A stretch of DNA of 8,384 nucleotides from Planctomycetota bacterium (GCA_021838985.1 JAKCCC010000060.1:1-8384), one strand, 5' to 3'. Positions 1-6,919 are shown, numbered from the stretch's first letter. A program made the numbers and translations. The notes: generated by a model from the letters alone, not told the origin.

Positions 1-26
1 ACATTTGCTTTCTTACCGAGACGCAT
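1..26 (-). CDS. 5' end of a leftward gene that runs off the window
   Basis: Only the first eight codons are visible, reading M-R-L-G-K-K-A-N and then leaving the window at base 1. The start is chosen because an AGGAG Shine-Dalgarno sequence (plus-strand CTCCT at 34-38) lies seven bases upstream of the ATG, close to ideal spacing. A short basic N-terminus like this would suit a secreted or prepilin-like protein, but eight residues cannot establish that and I do not assign a function. The upstream region carries a strong GC hairpin (51-96), a possible small ORF (134-223) and a repeated promoter-like motif (293-317), all on the same strand. Expression may therefore depend on an unusually long leader. 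Confidence 0.5.
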
Positions 27-50
27 AGCCTTTCTCCTAAGAGCAGGGCT

Positions 51-96
51 GGGTCGGCTGGCCCCGCGGGGGGGGGAGAGCGGGGCCAGTCGGCCC
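51..96. repeat. Strong GC-rich inverted repeat with a G-run loop
   Basis: CTGGCCCCGC (58-67) pairs perfectly with GCGGGGCCAG (80-89) around a 12-base loop that contains nine consecutive G. The stem extends outward seven more pairs (51-57 with 90-96) if two G-T wobbles are allowed, giving about 17 pairs. Read leftward, it sits between the possible small ORF ending at 134 and the ribosome binding site of the gene starting at 26. There is no T-tract on either side, so it is not a classical intrinsic terminator. It could be a leader structure, an attenuator-like element or a pause site. The pairing is visible in the sequence; any role is inference. Confidence 0.6.
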
Positions 97-133
97 GACG
101 CGGCGCCGCCCCGGGGCACCTTGGCCGCATGTG

Positions 134-223
134 TTATTGGCGCATACCTATGTATGTTAGTGGTATCGTTCGGGGTGGGGGACGGAGCCACGGCCGCCCG
201 ATCAGCCTACCGCCTGTCGCCAT
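134..223 (-). CDS. Possible 29-residue small ORF or leader peptide
   Basis: An ATG at 223-221 is preceded by AAGGAG (plus-strand CTCCTT, 231-236) with a seven-base spacer, as good as the binding sites of the clear genes here. The frame reads M-A-T-G-G-R-L-I-G-R-P-W and ends at TAA (136-134) after 29 residues. The product is Arg/Pro-rich, has no signal peptide or membrane segment, and matches no family I know. It lies about 60 bases downstream of a promoter-like motif (293-317) and is followed by the GC hairpin and then the gene starting at 26. That order resembles a leader-peptide arrangement. Coding status is uncertain because an ORF this short can arise by chance. Confidence 0.3.
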   Translation of the reverse strand: MATGGRLIGRPWLRPPPRTIPLTYIGMRQ

Positions 224-292
224 CACCCGTCTCCTTTTCCTGCGAGCGTCTGTCTGTGTGCGGTCTCGCCCGCAATCTTCCCTGCCATGAAA

Positions 293-317
293 TACAACAG
301 CCGCCGGAAAAGGTTAC
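293..317 (-). promoter_or_regulatory. Promoter-like motif, copy B (GTAACCTTTTCC...TGTA)
   Basis: On the minus strand, GTAACC (317-312) runs into TTTTCC, and TGTA (296-293) follows 15 bases after GTAACC. The same string and spacing occur at 833-857. The AAC within the first element is typical of ECF sigma -35 boxes. If it is a promoter, the start point would be near 286, giving about 60 bases of leader before the small ORF at 223 and about 260 before the gene at 26. The motif is seen; promoter function and the sigma factor that would use it are inferred. Confidence 0.4.
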
Positions 318-491
318 ATGCGGCGGCGGATCGTCCGGCCTTCCCAAGGAGTCTGTCCATGGTCGGGTCTTGCCAGAGAGCCACAGCCACCCCCGGCCAT
401 CCTGATGCGGCGTTTTACCTTACCCGACAAACGGGGCGAAGTATGCCTGAACGCCGGGCATTATATCGGAACAGCCAAATATCGCAATTCA

Positions 492-776
492 TCAATTATG
501 ATGATATCCGTCTCTTGAACCAAAGCGGGCCAGATTCACGATAGCGATCACCAATTCCACGCGGTCATCGACGCGAAGTATTTTACGGGCTTGCCGCAGA
601 TGCGTGCGGACTGTCGCGATGCCCGGCTTCAGCTCCGGGGCCATTTGCTGGTCGCACGCGCCGCGCAGAACCAGAGCCACGCATGCGAATGGTCTTTTTG
701 GTATCGAGAGCAATTGGACCACGCGCCGCCACCCGGCATCCGTAATCGGGCGCCTCAATAGCCTCCCGGAACCCAT
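492..776 (-). CDS. Small stand-alone LuxR-type HTH regulator
   Basis: This 94-residue protein is essentially one GerE/LuxR-type DNA-binding domain. Residues 23-80 follow the family pattern: a helix LLSIPKRPFACVALVLRG, then CDQQMAPEL, then the recognition helix around TVRTHLRQARK (55-65), then LRVDDRVELVIAIV (67-80). The 'TVRTHL...DRVELV' form is common in short PVC-bacterial regulators that lack a receiver domain. Probable role: DNA-binding transcription factor. The start at 776 is preferred over upstream extensions because AAGGA lies about eight bases before it and the upstream residues do not resemble the family. The first helix is diverged: the usual 'SPRE.E' reads IPKRPF, and the usual Ile-Ala after the turn is Met-Ala. 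The gene may thus be specialised or decaying, although the frame is intact. It lies 206 bases downstream of the kinase on the same strand and has its own promoter-like motif at 833-857. Confidence 0.75.
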   Translation of the reverse strand: MGSGRLLRRPITDAGWRRVVQLLSIPKRPFACVALVLRGACDQQMAPELKPGIATVRTHLRQARKILRVDDRVELVIAIVNLARFGSRDGYHHN

Positions 777-832
777 CGCAAACTTCCTTTTCCCTTGGCC
801 CGCGGTACCGCCGCGTTGGACTCTGTACTTCC

Positions 833-857
833 TACAGCCAGCGTTGGAAAAGGTTAC
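833..857 (-). promoter_or_regulatory. Promoter-like motif, copy C, before the LuxR-type gene
   Basis: Minus-strand GTAACCTTTTCC (857-846) is followed by TGTA (836-833), with exactly 15 bases between GTAACC and TGTA, as in the copy at 293-317. Copies B and C share 12 identical bases but differ between the two elements, as expected of a spaced promoter rather than a duplicated block. The projected start point near 826 would leave a leader of about 50 bases before the ATG at 776, a normal distance. Function is inferred from sequence and position. Confidence 0.45.
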
Positions 858-982
858 GGGTTTATTTTGCGGCGTTGCTCGCGGATACGTCAGGGCGCCA
901 AAGGTATTCCCGTTTCGCCGCGGCTCAATAATCAAGCTACCCGGACCGTTGGAGCAGGGTGGTGAATGGCGGGTTTAGGCGA

Positions 983-3256
983 TCATGGCGCCGCAGGGCC
1001 ACCGAAGTGCCCGGCCAGCATTTCCACAAACGCCCGATCCTGCGCGGTCTGGCCGGCCACGATTATCTTCTCGCCGTCGAATAAGCCCGCGTCGGCTCGG
1101 CGGGCGCCGAATGGCAGGCTGGCGGTGATGTCGCGGACCTGGCCTGTGGCGGGTTTGCAGGTGGCCAGGTAAGCGCCGGGACCGATGAACCCGCCGATGA
1201 GAAAGCGGCCCGGTGCGCCGGAGATAAATTCTATCGATAAGCCGCGTGGAAACAGCGCTGAGACATTCCTAAATGTTCGCGTCTGCGGATCGAACAACTC
1301 CAACATCTGATGGGCATTGACCGTGTTGAAGCCCTGGATCAGGCACTCGTGGCCGTCGTAGCCGGCGGCCGCCATGACGCCAAGACCTGCGGTAACAGAC
1401 GTCGTCAGATCGGTGAATTGCCCATTACTTGAGATCAACCCCAATGCCGGCGGCGTGCCAGGTTCGCCGCCGGGGCCGGCACCCGCTCCAGTGACCAGAG
1501 CTTCCCGGCCCAGTGCGACGACGGCGTTGACCGCGAAATAGTATGGCACGCGCGCGGTGAGCGACTGGAACATCCTGGTGGCGGGAGAATAGGTCACCAG
1601 AAAGGTAAAACCTCCGGCCCCGCCGATGATAAATTTACCCTGCTCGTAAGCGATACCTCCGAGGCCCAGAATATACGGATCCGGATCAGCCCGGCGCAGC
1701 GCGGACGACAGATCGTTGAACTGGGCAGCCTGTGGATCATAAATCCCCGCGACGGGCCGGACCTTAACTCCGAACCCGCCCGGCTCAGGCGAAGAGTCCC
1801 CGCCGATCATCAACTGGCCGTCACCGCACGTCAGGGTTTTAACGGCTGACCAATAATCGGGAAACAGCGTGCTTAGGTCCTGAAAGCGTTTCTCGCTCCA
1901 GTCGAGGCGCGCCAACCTGGGTGTTGGTATCCCCGGTTGGGGTTTACCCGTTCCGCCGAGGAAAACCGCCTTTCCCACCAGCGACAGCGCTTGGACCGAT
2001 TCCCAACTCCGCGGCAACAGGCATAACGGACCACTGGAAGTTGTGACCATACGGATCATGGTCGGGGGGAGGCTGCCACGTACAGCGCTGGCGGTGCCAC
2101 GAGACGGCATGGGAAACCGGGGATACGGTGGAATACGCTGATTGGCAGGTACGCGGTGACCGCTGGTTACCTGATTCGGGCGACCGTTCCTCCTGCCCAT
2201 GATTGAACCCAGAATGAGCGCCGCGATCACGATCGCCGCGGCGATTGGGGCCGCGACGAATGCCAGGATCAGCCAGGCGACACCGCGACGCTTTCCCACG
2301 CGTGCGCCAGGCGTCGGCGGCGTGGTCCTTATCGTTTGCACGTCGGTTTGCACTTCCCGTGCCTGTTGGTAGCGGCGCTCCGGCTCCTTTTCCAGCGCTT
2401 TGAGCACCACTTCATCCAGCCGCAGGTCGATGCGCACTTTTTGTGAAGGCGGGGCGAACCGCCCCAGCGGCAACTCGCCGGTGAGCATCTGATAGAACAC
2501 CACGCCGAGCGAATAAATGTCCGCCCGATGGTCCACATCCTGGGGACGCTCGGTTTGTTCCGGGGCCATGTAGTGCAGCGTGCCCATGGTAGCCCCGGTT
2601 TCGGTGAGTGTGACGTCCCCGGTTTTTCGACCGGCCAGTTTGGCCAGGCCGAAGTCGGCGATTTTCACCGCGCCTTGTTTGTCCAGCAGAATGTTTTCGG
2701 GTTTGATATCGCGGTGAACCACTCCGCGGTCGTGGGCGTATTGCAGGGCTTCGCAGATCTGCGGAACGATGACCAGCGCCGCCTGGGGCGTGATGGCTCC
2801 GGTCGCCAGCAGATGCCGCAAGCTCGCGCCATCGACGAATTCCATCACGAAAAAGAACAAGCCGCCGGCCGTGCGCCCAAAATCATGGATGGTCACGATG
2901 TGAGGATGATTCAGCTTCGCCAAAGTCCTGGCTTCGCGTGCAAACCGCTCGGCGAAAGCCGGATCGCAGGCGACCCGCGAAGAAAGGATTTTCAGCGCCA
3001 CCAGGCGGTCCAGCGCGATTTGCCGGGCCATGTAGACGTAGCCCATGCTGCCGCGCCCCAACAGTTCGACGATCTCCAAGCCGGGAAATTCGCCGGCCAA
3101 AGTGTGGGGCGGCGGCGGCAGTGATCCGCTTTCGGCCTCCGCCTGGCCCACCCAATTTTCCATTCCACCCTTGAGCAAACAGGCCGGGCATAGCCCAAAT
3201 GGCGCATGGGCGGGCAAGGCAGCGCCGCATTCCGGGCATTGCGGCGGTCGACTCAC
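983..3256 (-). CDS. Transmembrane Ser/Thr protein kinase with propeller-like sensor domain
   Basis: A 757-residue receptor-like kinase of the PknB/Hanks type. In order: a zinc ribbon with Cys7, Cys10, Cys23 and Cys26 (CPEC, CPAC); a kinase domain about 60-310 with Gly-loop GRGSMG (67-72), ATP-binding Lys89, helix-C Glu108, catalytic loop HRDIKPEN (181-188), DFG (201-203) and APE (231-233); one membrane helix about 326-350; and a C-terminal region (about 400-757) of at least six repeats of 45-55 residues. The repeats are anchored by F-x-[DNS]-[LIV]-[ST]-like motifs near 458, 513, 563, 614, 662 and 707, alternating with 'IGG'-like strands, and resemble Kelch or galactose-oxidase propellers. All catalytic residues are present, so it should phosphorylate Ser/Thr in the cytoplasm while the repeats face outward. 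The GTG start at 3256 is preferred because GGAG lies seven bases upstream and the protein then begins at the family-typical zinc ribbon. A TTG at 3349 would add 31 unrelated residues. It follows the sigma factor gene by 177 bases on the same strand. Confidence 0.93.
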   Translation of the reverse strand: MSRPPQCPECGAALPAHAPFGLCPACLLKGGMENWVGQAEAESGSLPPPPHTLAGEFPGLEIVELLGRGSMGYVYMARQIALDRLVALKILSSRVACDPAFAERFAREARTLAKLNHPHIVTIHDFGRTAGGLFFFVMEFVDGASLRHLLATGAITPQAALVIVPQICEALQYAHDRGVVHRDIKPENILLDKQGAVKIADFGLAKLAGRKTGDVTLTETGATMGTLHYMAPEQTERPQDVDHRADIYSLGVVFYQMLTGELPLGRFAPPSQKVRIDLRLDEVVLKALEKEPERRYQQAREVQTDVQTIRTTPPTPGARVGKRRGVAWLILAFVAAPIAAAIVIAALILGSIMGRRNGRPNQVTSGHRVPANQRIPPYPRFPMPSRGTASAVRGSLPPTMIRMVTTSSGPLCLLPRSWESVQALSLVGKAVFLGGTGKPQPGIPTPRLARLDWSEKRFQDLSTLFPDYWSAVKTLTCGDGQLMIGGDSSPEPGGFGVKVRPVAGIYDPQAAQFNDLSSALRRADPDPYILGLGGIAYEQGKFIIGGAGGFTFLVTYSPATRMFQSLTARVPYYFAVNAVVALGREALVTGAGAGPGGEPGTPPALGLISSNGQFTDLTTSVTAGLGVMAAAGYDGHECLIQGFNTVNAHQMLELFDPQTRTFRNVSALFPRGLSIEFISGAPGRFLIGGFIGPGAYLATCKPATGQVRDITASLPFGARRADAGLFDGEKIIVAGQTAQDRAFVEMLAGHFGGPAAP

Positions 3257-3353
3257 GTGGCGGCTCCAACAATGGCCGAAATCCAATTTTCCACCGCGGA
3301 AACTCCATGGCCTTCCACATTTCGCAGTGCGCTCATTCGCGCCCCGCAAGGCT

Positions 3354-3381
3354 TACAAAAGCGGATTTCGAAAAAGGTTAC
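3354..3381 (-). promoter_or_regulatory. Promoter-like motif, copy A, before the kinase
   Basis: Minus-strand GTAACCTTTTTC (3381-3370) has one base different from copies B and C. A TGTA follows (3357-3354), but 18 rather than 15 bases after GTAACC, so the second element is less secure here. It lies between the sigma factor stop (3434) and the kinase GTG (3256). A start point near 3347 would leave about 90 bases of leader, which also argues against a TTG kinase start at 3349. The kinase may therefore have its own promoter rather than relying only on read-through from the sigma gene. Confidence 0.35.
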
Positions 3382-3433
3382 ACGCCGCTTCGCCGCATCC
3401 GTGCAACTCGCCGCCCGCGATCCGCCACGCCGT

Positions 3434-4186
3434 CTATCCCCGACAGGCGGAAAAAAGGCCGCGAAGCTCAGCCTCCACCTCGGCCGGGCTGGCCACGGTT
3501 TGGGCGACGTGCTCGCGCAATAGCTCCGCATAACGGCGCCGCAGGCGATACACCCTCACCTTCACCGCTCCCTCTGTCAGACCCGCCTGGGCCGCGATCT
3601 GCGCGTAAGAGAAGGTCTTGTCGGATCGCGTCAGGGCCTCTTTGAGCTTCTCGAAAAGGTCCGCCTTGCCCGCCGCGCGCATTTCCAGCCGCAGCGCTTC
3701 CAGTACTTCGTGCAGCAGCGTCACCGCCCATTGACGGTCGAATATCTTTTCCGGCGTCAAATCATCTTCCAAGCCACCACGTTGGCTTTCGGCTGCCTCC
3801 ACGTCCAATGAAAAAACGGGTTTACCCCCTCCACGTTTTTCAGCACTCACGCGATGCCATTCATTGGTCAGAAAATTTTTCATCGCGGCCAGGAGAAAGC
3901 TGCGGAACCGGCCTTTGTGGCGGTCGACCGTCGCGAGGCCGTCCTTGCTCAATAGTCGCGTAAAAAATTCCTGAATTGAGTCTTCCGCGTCGGCGGCATG
4001 CTGGCCGCTCCGTCGGACAAACGCATAAAGCGGATACCAGTAAATACGGCATAACGCCTCCAGCGCCTCGTGCGCCTGCCGCGAATCTGCGCCAGGACCG
4101 TGGGCCTTGGCGGCAGCCAGCACCATGGTCCAACGCGTCGGGGCGAACGTGGAGGAATTTGCCGTACGGGCCCGGTATTCCGACAT
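3434..4186 (-). CDS. ECF-like RNA polymerase sigma factor (250 aa, PVC type)
   Basis: This protein would direct RNA polymerase to a specific promoter set. It opens with FAPTRWTMVLAA (14-25), a hallmark of a sigma-70 family group abundant in Planctomycetota and Verrucomicrobiota. Sigma-2 covers about 38-112, with YPLYAFVRR (51-59), DAEDSIQEFFTRLL (66-79) and GRFRSFLLAAMKNFLTNEW (92-110). A long linker (about 113-155, with KRGGG) follows. Sigma-4 is about 190-226, with the HTH YAQIAAQAGLTEGAVKV and an Arg-rich continuation RLRRRY, and the tail ends QTVASPAEVEAELRGLF. At 250 residues it is longer than a classical ECF factor but normal for this group. The ATG at 4186 is chosen because homologues begin shortly before the TRW motif. 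The Shine-Dalgarno is weak (GGGA, eight bases upstream), and the frame is open upstream to 4360 without family-like residues. No anti-sigma gene is adjacent; the kinase immediately downstream is the likely partner. Confidence 0.92.
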   Translation of the reverse strand: MSEYRARTANSSTFAPTRWTMVLAAAKAHGPGADSRQAHEALEALCRIYWYPLYAFVRRSGQHAADAEDSIQEFFTRLLSKDGLATVDRHKGRFRSFLLAAMKNFLTNEWHRVSAEKRGGGKPVFSLDVEAAESQRGGLEDDLTPEKIFDRQWAVTLLHEVLEALRLEMRAAGKADLFEKLKEALTRSDKTFSYAQIAAQAGLTEGAVKVRVYRLRRRYAELLREHVAQTVASPAEVEAELRGLFSACRG

Positions 4187-4969
4187 GGTAACAGTCCCGC
4201 GACCTGCGTCGCCCGTCTCCCAACCCATGGAATTGAAGGAGAGCGCCGGCCTGTATGAACGAACCCAATTGTAACACCAGCCGCACCACCGGCAACAGAC
4301 CGACATTTTCGCCGGGTAGATACATGTTTTTGGGGGGACTTCTACAATGGAGTCGCGCAAACTTTACCGCCACTCCACTCCCGAAACGTTCATGCACCCC
4401 TTTTCGCCATGATCTGCCATCTTGGCGCCTGTATACTGAACGCGGCCTCTGACGTTACATTATAGGGAGCGAAAGCTGTGGAACAACGCCGCTTTTCCGG
4501 CAATACACGACCCACGGCTCCACGTGGGGCGATCTGGAAACATTGGCGAAGGCTCGCATTCGTTAGCGGTTAGCCTCAGACGCAACGACAAACAAGCCTA
4601 TTGGTAACCGGGCACGGATGCGCTTCTGTCGATCCATTGCCGAAAACGGTTTCGGGGCAAACCGGACGGCGATCGTAGGCCGCGGTGTCGGGCTAAAGTC
4701 GGGCGCCGGAAGTTGGTATTCCTGCACGGCGGTGATGAGGGTCCGTCAGGAAATAACTTTACATTTCGGGGGAACGTCGGTGTTGGGCGGGGCGCGGAAG
4801 GCTAAGCTGCGAGCGGCCCGTGGCCGCGGCGGAGTGCTGAAAAGGGTCCGGGCCATTGATTGACAGCCCCTGAAGCCCGAAGTGTCCGCTCCCGCTGCGC
4901 CGATAGCTGGCAGCTGACCGCAGTCTGGCAAATTTTGGCCGCCGGATCCCCAGTCCACCTCGTCGGCGC
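4187..4969. other. Gene-free 780-base gap between sigma factor and TPR genes
   Basis: I find no credible gene here. Short open frames on both strands lack ribosome binding sites and have Arg/Gly/Pro-rich translations typical of non-coding GC-rich DNA. Visible structure is modest: a possible leftward promoter at 4459-4486, a 6-bp inverted repeat CCCACG/CGTGGG (4511-4516, 4523-4528), and a 6-bp hairpin CCGAAA-ACGG-TTTCGG (4640-4655). None has a T-tract, so no terminator for the TPR gene can be named. The sigma factor leader probably occupies the left third. Confidence 0.5.
4459..4486 (-). promoter_or_regulatory. Possible sigma-70 promoter for the sigma factor gene
   Basis: The minus strand carries a perfect TATAAT (4464-4459) with TTGTTC (4486-4481) 16 bases upstream. 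The -35 box matches the consensus at only three of six positions. The projected start near 4452 would give a leader of about 265 bases before the ATG at 4186, which is long. None of the GTAACCTTTTCC motifs found near the neighbouring genes occurs upstream of this gene, so it may be expressed from a housekeeping promoter. Confidence 0.3.
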
Positions 4970-6484
4970 TCATCCGCGGCCCCGGCGGACCGCCGCGGTA
5001 AGGGCGGCGGCAACCCGTTCCACAACCGGCAGCCAGTCATTGGGACGCTGCTGACGGAACAGACGCATGGAAGCATACCAGGGGCTGTCCTGGCGGTCGT
5101 ACAGCCAGCGCCAATCCGAGGGGGTCGGCAAAAGCACCCAGACCGGCTTACCCACGGCGCCGGCGAGATGGGCCGCGGCGGTGTCGATGCTAATGACGAG
5201 GTCCATCTGGGTGATCAGCCCGGCTAAGTCCGCGAAATCGGCACGCGCCGGGTCATCCAGCAGGCGGAGCCGGGCCGGAAGAGCCTCGGCGTCGGCAGGG
5301 GCGGTTTCCGTGTGCAGTTTGAAAAAAGTGACATCGCCAGCGGCGGCGAGGGGCGCGAGCTGCGCGGGCGCTATCGACCGGCCGCGCGGGTGCGGACGTC
5401 CCCTCCAGGCCAATCCCACGCGAAAACAGTTTTCTGTTGGGGCCAGGCGCCGCCGCCAAGTGTCGGCCAGGATCGGCGGCACCTTGAGATACGCCGCTGG
5501 CGCGGGGATATGGACCAGATCGGTCTGAAACACACCGGGCAGGCTCAGTAGCGGACAGTAAAAGTCGAAATCACCCGGATCGTCGCCGAGGCGCACCAGC
5601 CGCTCCACCGGGATGGCACCATCGAACAGCCGCAGCAGTTCCGGCGGGGATTCGAGCACGACCCGGCCGCCCCGGGCCACGACCTGCGGAACGTAGCGAA
5701 GGAACTGGATCATATCGCCGAACCCCTGCTCGGCGTGGAGAAAAACCCGCCGGCCATCCAGCGGCTCGCCTTGCCAGCGCGGTTTATCCCAGCGACGCGG
5801 CGGCGCGGCTTCAAGTTTCAAGCGCCACTCATACTCCGGCCAGCCGGCGGGAAAATCTCCGCAACGCAGCCAAGTGATCCCGCGGTTGGTGTGATAGCGC
5901 GCGTTATCCGGCGCCAAGGCGATGGCACGATCGAACGATGCCAGCGCCTTATCGAATCGCCTCAGATCAGACCAAACCATGCCCAGATTATTATGGGCAC
6001 TGGGATAGTCGGGCGCGAGGGTGAGGGCGTGCTGAAGCCGGGCCAAAGCCTCATCCAGCTCGCCGGTCTGGCGCAAGGCGTCGGCAAGGTTGCTCAACAC
6101 CTCCACGTAGGCAGGCTGGGCGGCAAGGGCCTGACGGTATTCGGCGATCGCCGCCGGCAGATCATCCTGCGCCGCCAGCGCGGCGCCGAGAAGATTGTGC
6201 GCCGCCGGATGGGCCGGTTGCAGTGGCTGCGCCTGCCGCAGCGTGGTCACAGCTTCATGCAGTTCACCAACATCCAGCAGCGCCCCACCGAGACTAAGCA
6301 GCGTGTCAAAATGGCCCGGCTGCAACTCCAGCGCGCGGCGCAGGATCGGAATAGCCCGATGGGCCGCCCCCGCTTCGCGCAGCGCAGTGCCCAGCGCCCG
6401 GTAGGCCGGCGCGGCATCAGGCTGCTGCGCCACGCGGGCGCACAGCGTTTCAATGGCGCGATCGTAGGGCGTGGAATCCGTCAT
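4970..6484 (-). CDS. TPR protein with C-terminal glycosyltransferase-9-like domain
   Basis: A 504-residue two-part protein. The N-terminal half carries about five to six tetratricopeptide repeats of 34 residues (about 26-215), with typical signatures such as NLADALRQTGELDEAL and HNNLGMVWSDLRRFDKAL. The C-terminal half (about 245-500) resembles the ADP-heptose/GT9 glycosyltransferase fold: HAEQGFGDMIQFLRY (250-264), GLAWRG (357-362), SIDTAAAHLAGAVGKPVWVL (432-451), and DWRW with DSPWY (457-460, 466-470). Such TPR-GT9 fusions are known in several phyla and are thought to transfer sugars to proteins or cell-surface glycans; the substrate cannot be read from sequence. No signal peptide or membrane segment is seen, so it is probably cytoplasmic. 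The ATG at 6484 has GGAGG six bases upstream (plus-strand CCTCC, 6491-6495). It is divergent from the exported protein gene at 7256, and a link between the two is conceivable but unproven. Confidence 0.9.
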   Translation of the reverse strand: MTDSTPYDRAIETLCARVAQQPDAAPAYRALGTALREAGAAHRAIPILRRALELQPGHFDTLLSLGGALLDVGELHEAVTTLRQAQPLQPAHPAAHNLLGAALAAQDDLPAAIAEYRQALAAQPAYVEVLSNLADALRQTGELDEALARLQHALTLAPDYPSAHNNLGMVWSDLRRFDKALASFDRAIALAPDNARYHTNRGITWLRCGDFPAGWPEYEWRLKLEAAPPRRWDKPRWQGEPLDGRRVFLHAEQGFGDMIQFLRYVPQVVARGGRVVLESPPELLRLFDGAIPVERLVRLGDDPGDFDFYCPLLSLPGVFQTDLVHIPAPAAYLKVPPILADTWRRRLAPTENCFRVGLAWRGRPHPRGRSIAPAQLAPLAAAGDVTFFKLHTETAPADAEALPARLRLLDDPARADFADLAGLITQMDLVISIDTAAAHLAGAVGKPVWVLLPTPSDWRWLYDRQDSPWYASMRLFRQQRPNDWLPVVERVAAALTAAVRRGRG

Positions 6485-6919
6485 CGCTGGCCTCCGGGTG
6501 TGCCGTTAACCCGAACCTTTCGCCGCTGCAGGCGCCACGAGCGCCGACGGGGAAAGGTCACGTCCAGGAAGGCCTTTAACTTAAGCTGCGGAATTATGGG
6601 CGCCCCGCCGCCTTCCCGCGCGCTCCGGGCCTTGAAAACCGCTCTGGGGCAGGTCCTGTAAGTATACCGATGAGGCCGCGCTTGGCGGACACGTGGTTCC
6701 AGGCGGCCGGGGTTATCCAAGCCAACCCGGGGGTTGGGATTGCCAGTACGCTACCCGTGGGTGGTTGGCCCCATGGTCCGCCGGCGCCAGCAGCGCAGGG
6801 CGCCCCGGCGCGGGTGGGCTTGGGCGAAGGATACCGGGAGACTTTGGCGCGGACAGGTCAGACGGCGCCGGCAGGGTCCACGGGGGCGCCAGGGCGAGTC
6901 CCCGCTGGCGAGCCGAAGA

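Larger units (their letters stand above)
27..491. other. Intergenic and leader region left of the LuxR-type gene
   Basis: This stretch has no gene with a recognisable family. It contains the GC hairpin, a possible 29-residue minus-strand ORF and one copy of the GTAACCTTTTCC motif, each listed separately. A weak 7-bp stem (443-449 with 455-461, one G-T pair, 5-base loop) lies about 30 bases past the LuxR-type stop codon. It lacks a T-tract on the minus strand, so I do not call it a terminator. The plus-strand frames here have low-complexity, Pro/Arg/Ser-rich translations without ribosome binding sites and look spurious. Confidence 0.5.

Noticed and set aside
121..518. Plus-strand open frames of 66-94 codons left of the LuxR-type gene
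   Set aside because: They overlap one another in different frames, have no ribosome sites and show no family resemblance.
2528..3124. Plus-strand frame of 198 codons opposite the kinase domain
   Set aside because: It is antisense to the conserved kinase catalytic core and has no recognisable motif, so it is a shadow of the kinase codon pattern.
3257..3349. Upstream extension of the kinase to a TTG codon at 3349
   Set aside because: The added 31 residues do not resemble the family, and the TTG would sit at the projected transcription start of motif A. The GTG at 3256 has GGAG at good spacing and begins right at the zinc ribbon.
4187..4360. N-terminal extension of the sigma factor to 4360
   Set aside because: The extra 58 residues are Cys/Trp-rich and unlike any sigma factor, and known members of this group begin shortly before the TRW motif.
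5735..6661. Long plus-strand open frame of about 308 codons opposite the TPR gene
   Set aside because: It lies mainly antisense to a gene with clear TPR and GT9-like motifs. Its translation has no domain, its composition is Arg/Gly/Pro-rich, and long antisense frames are common in GC-rich DNA.
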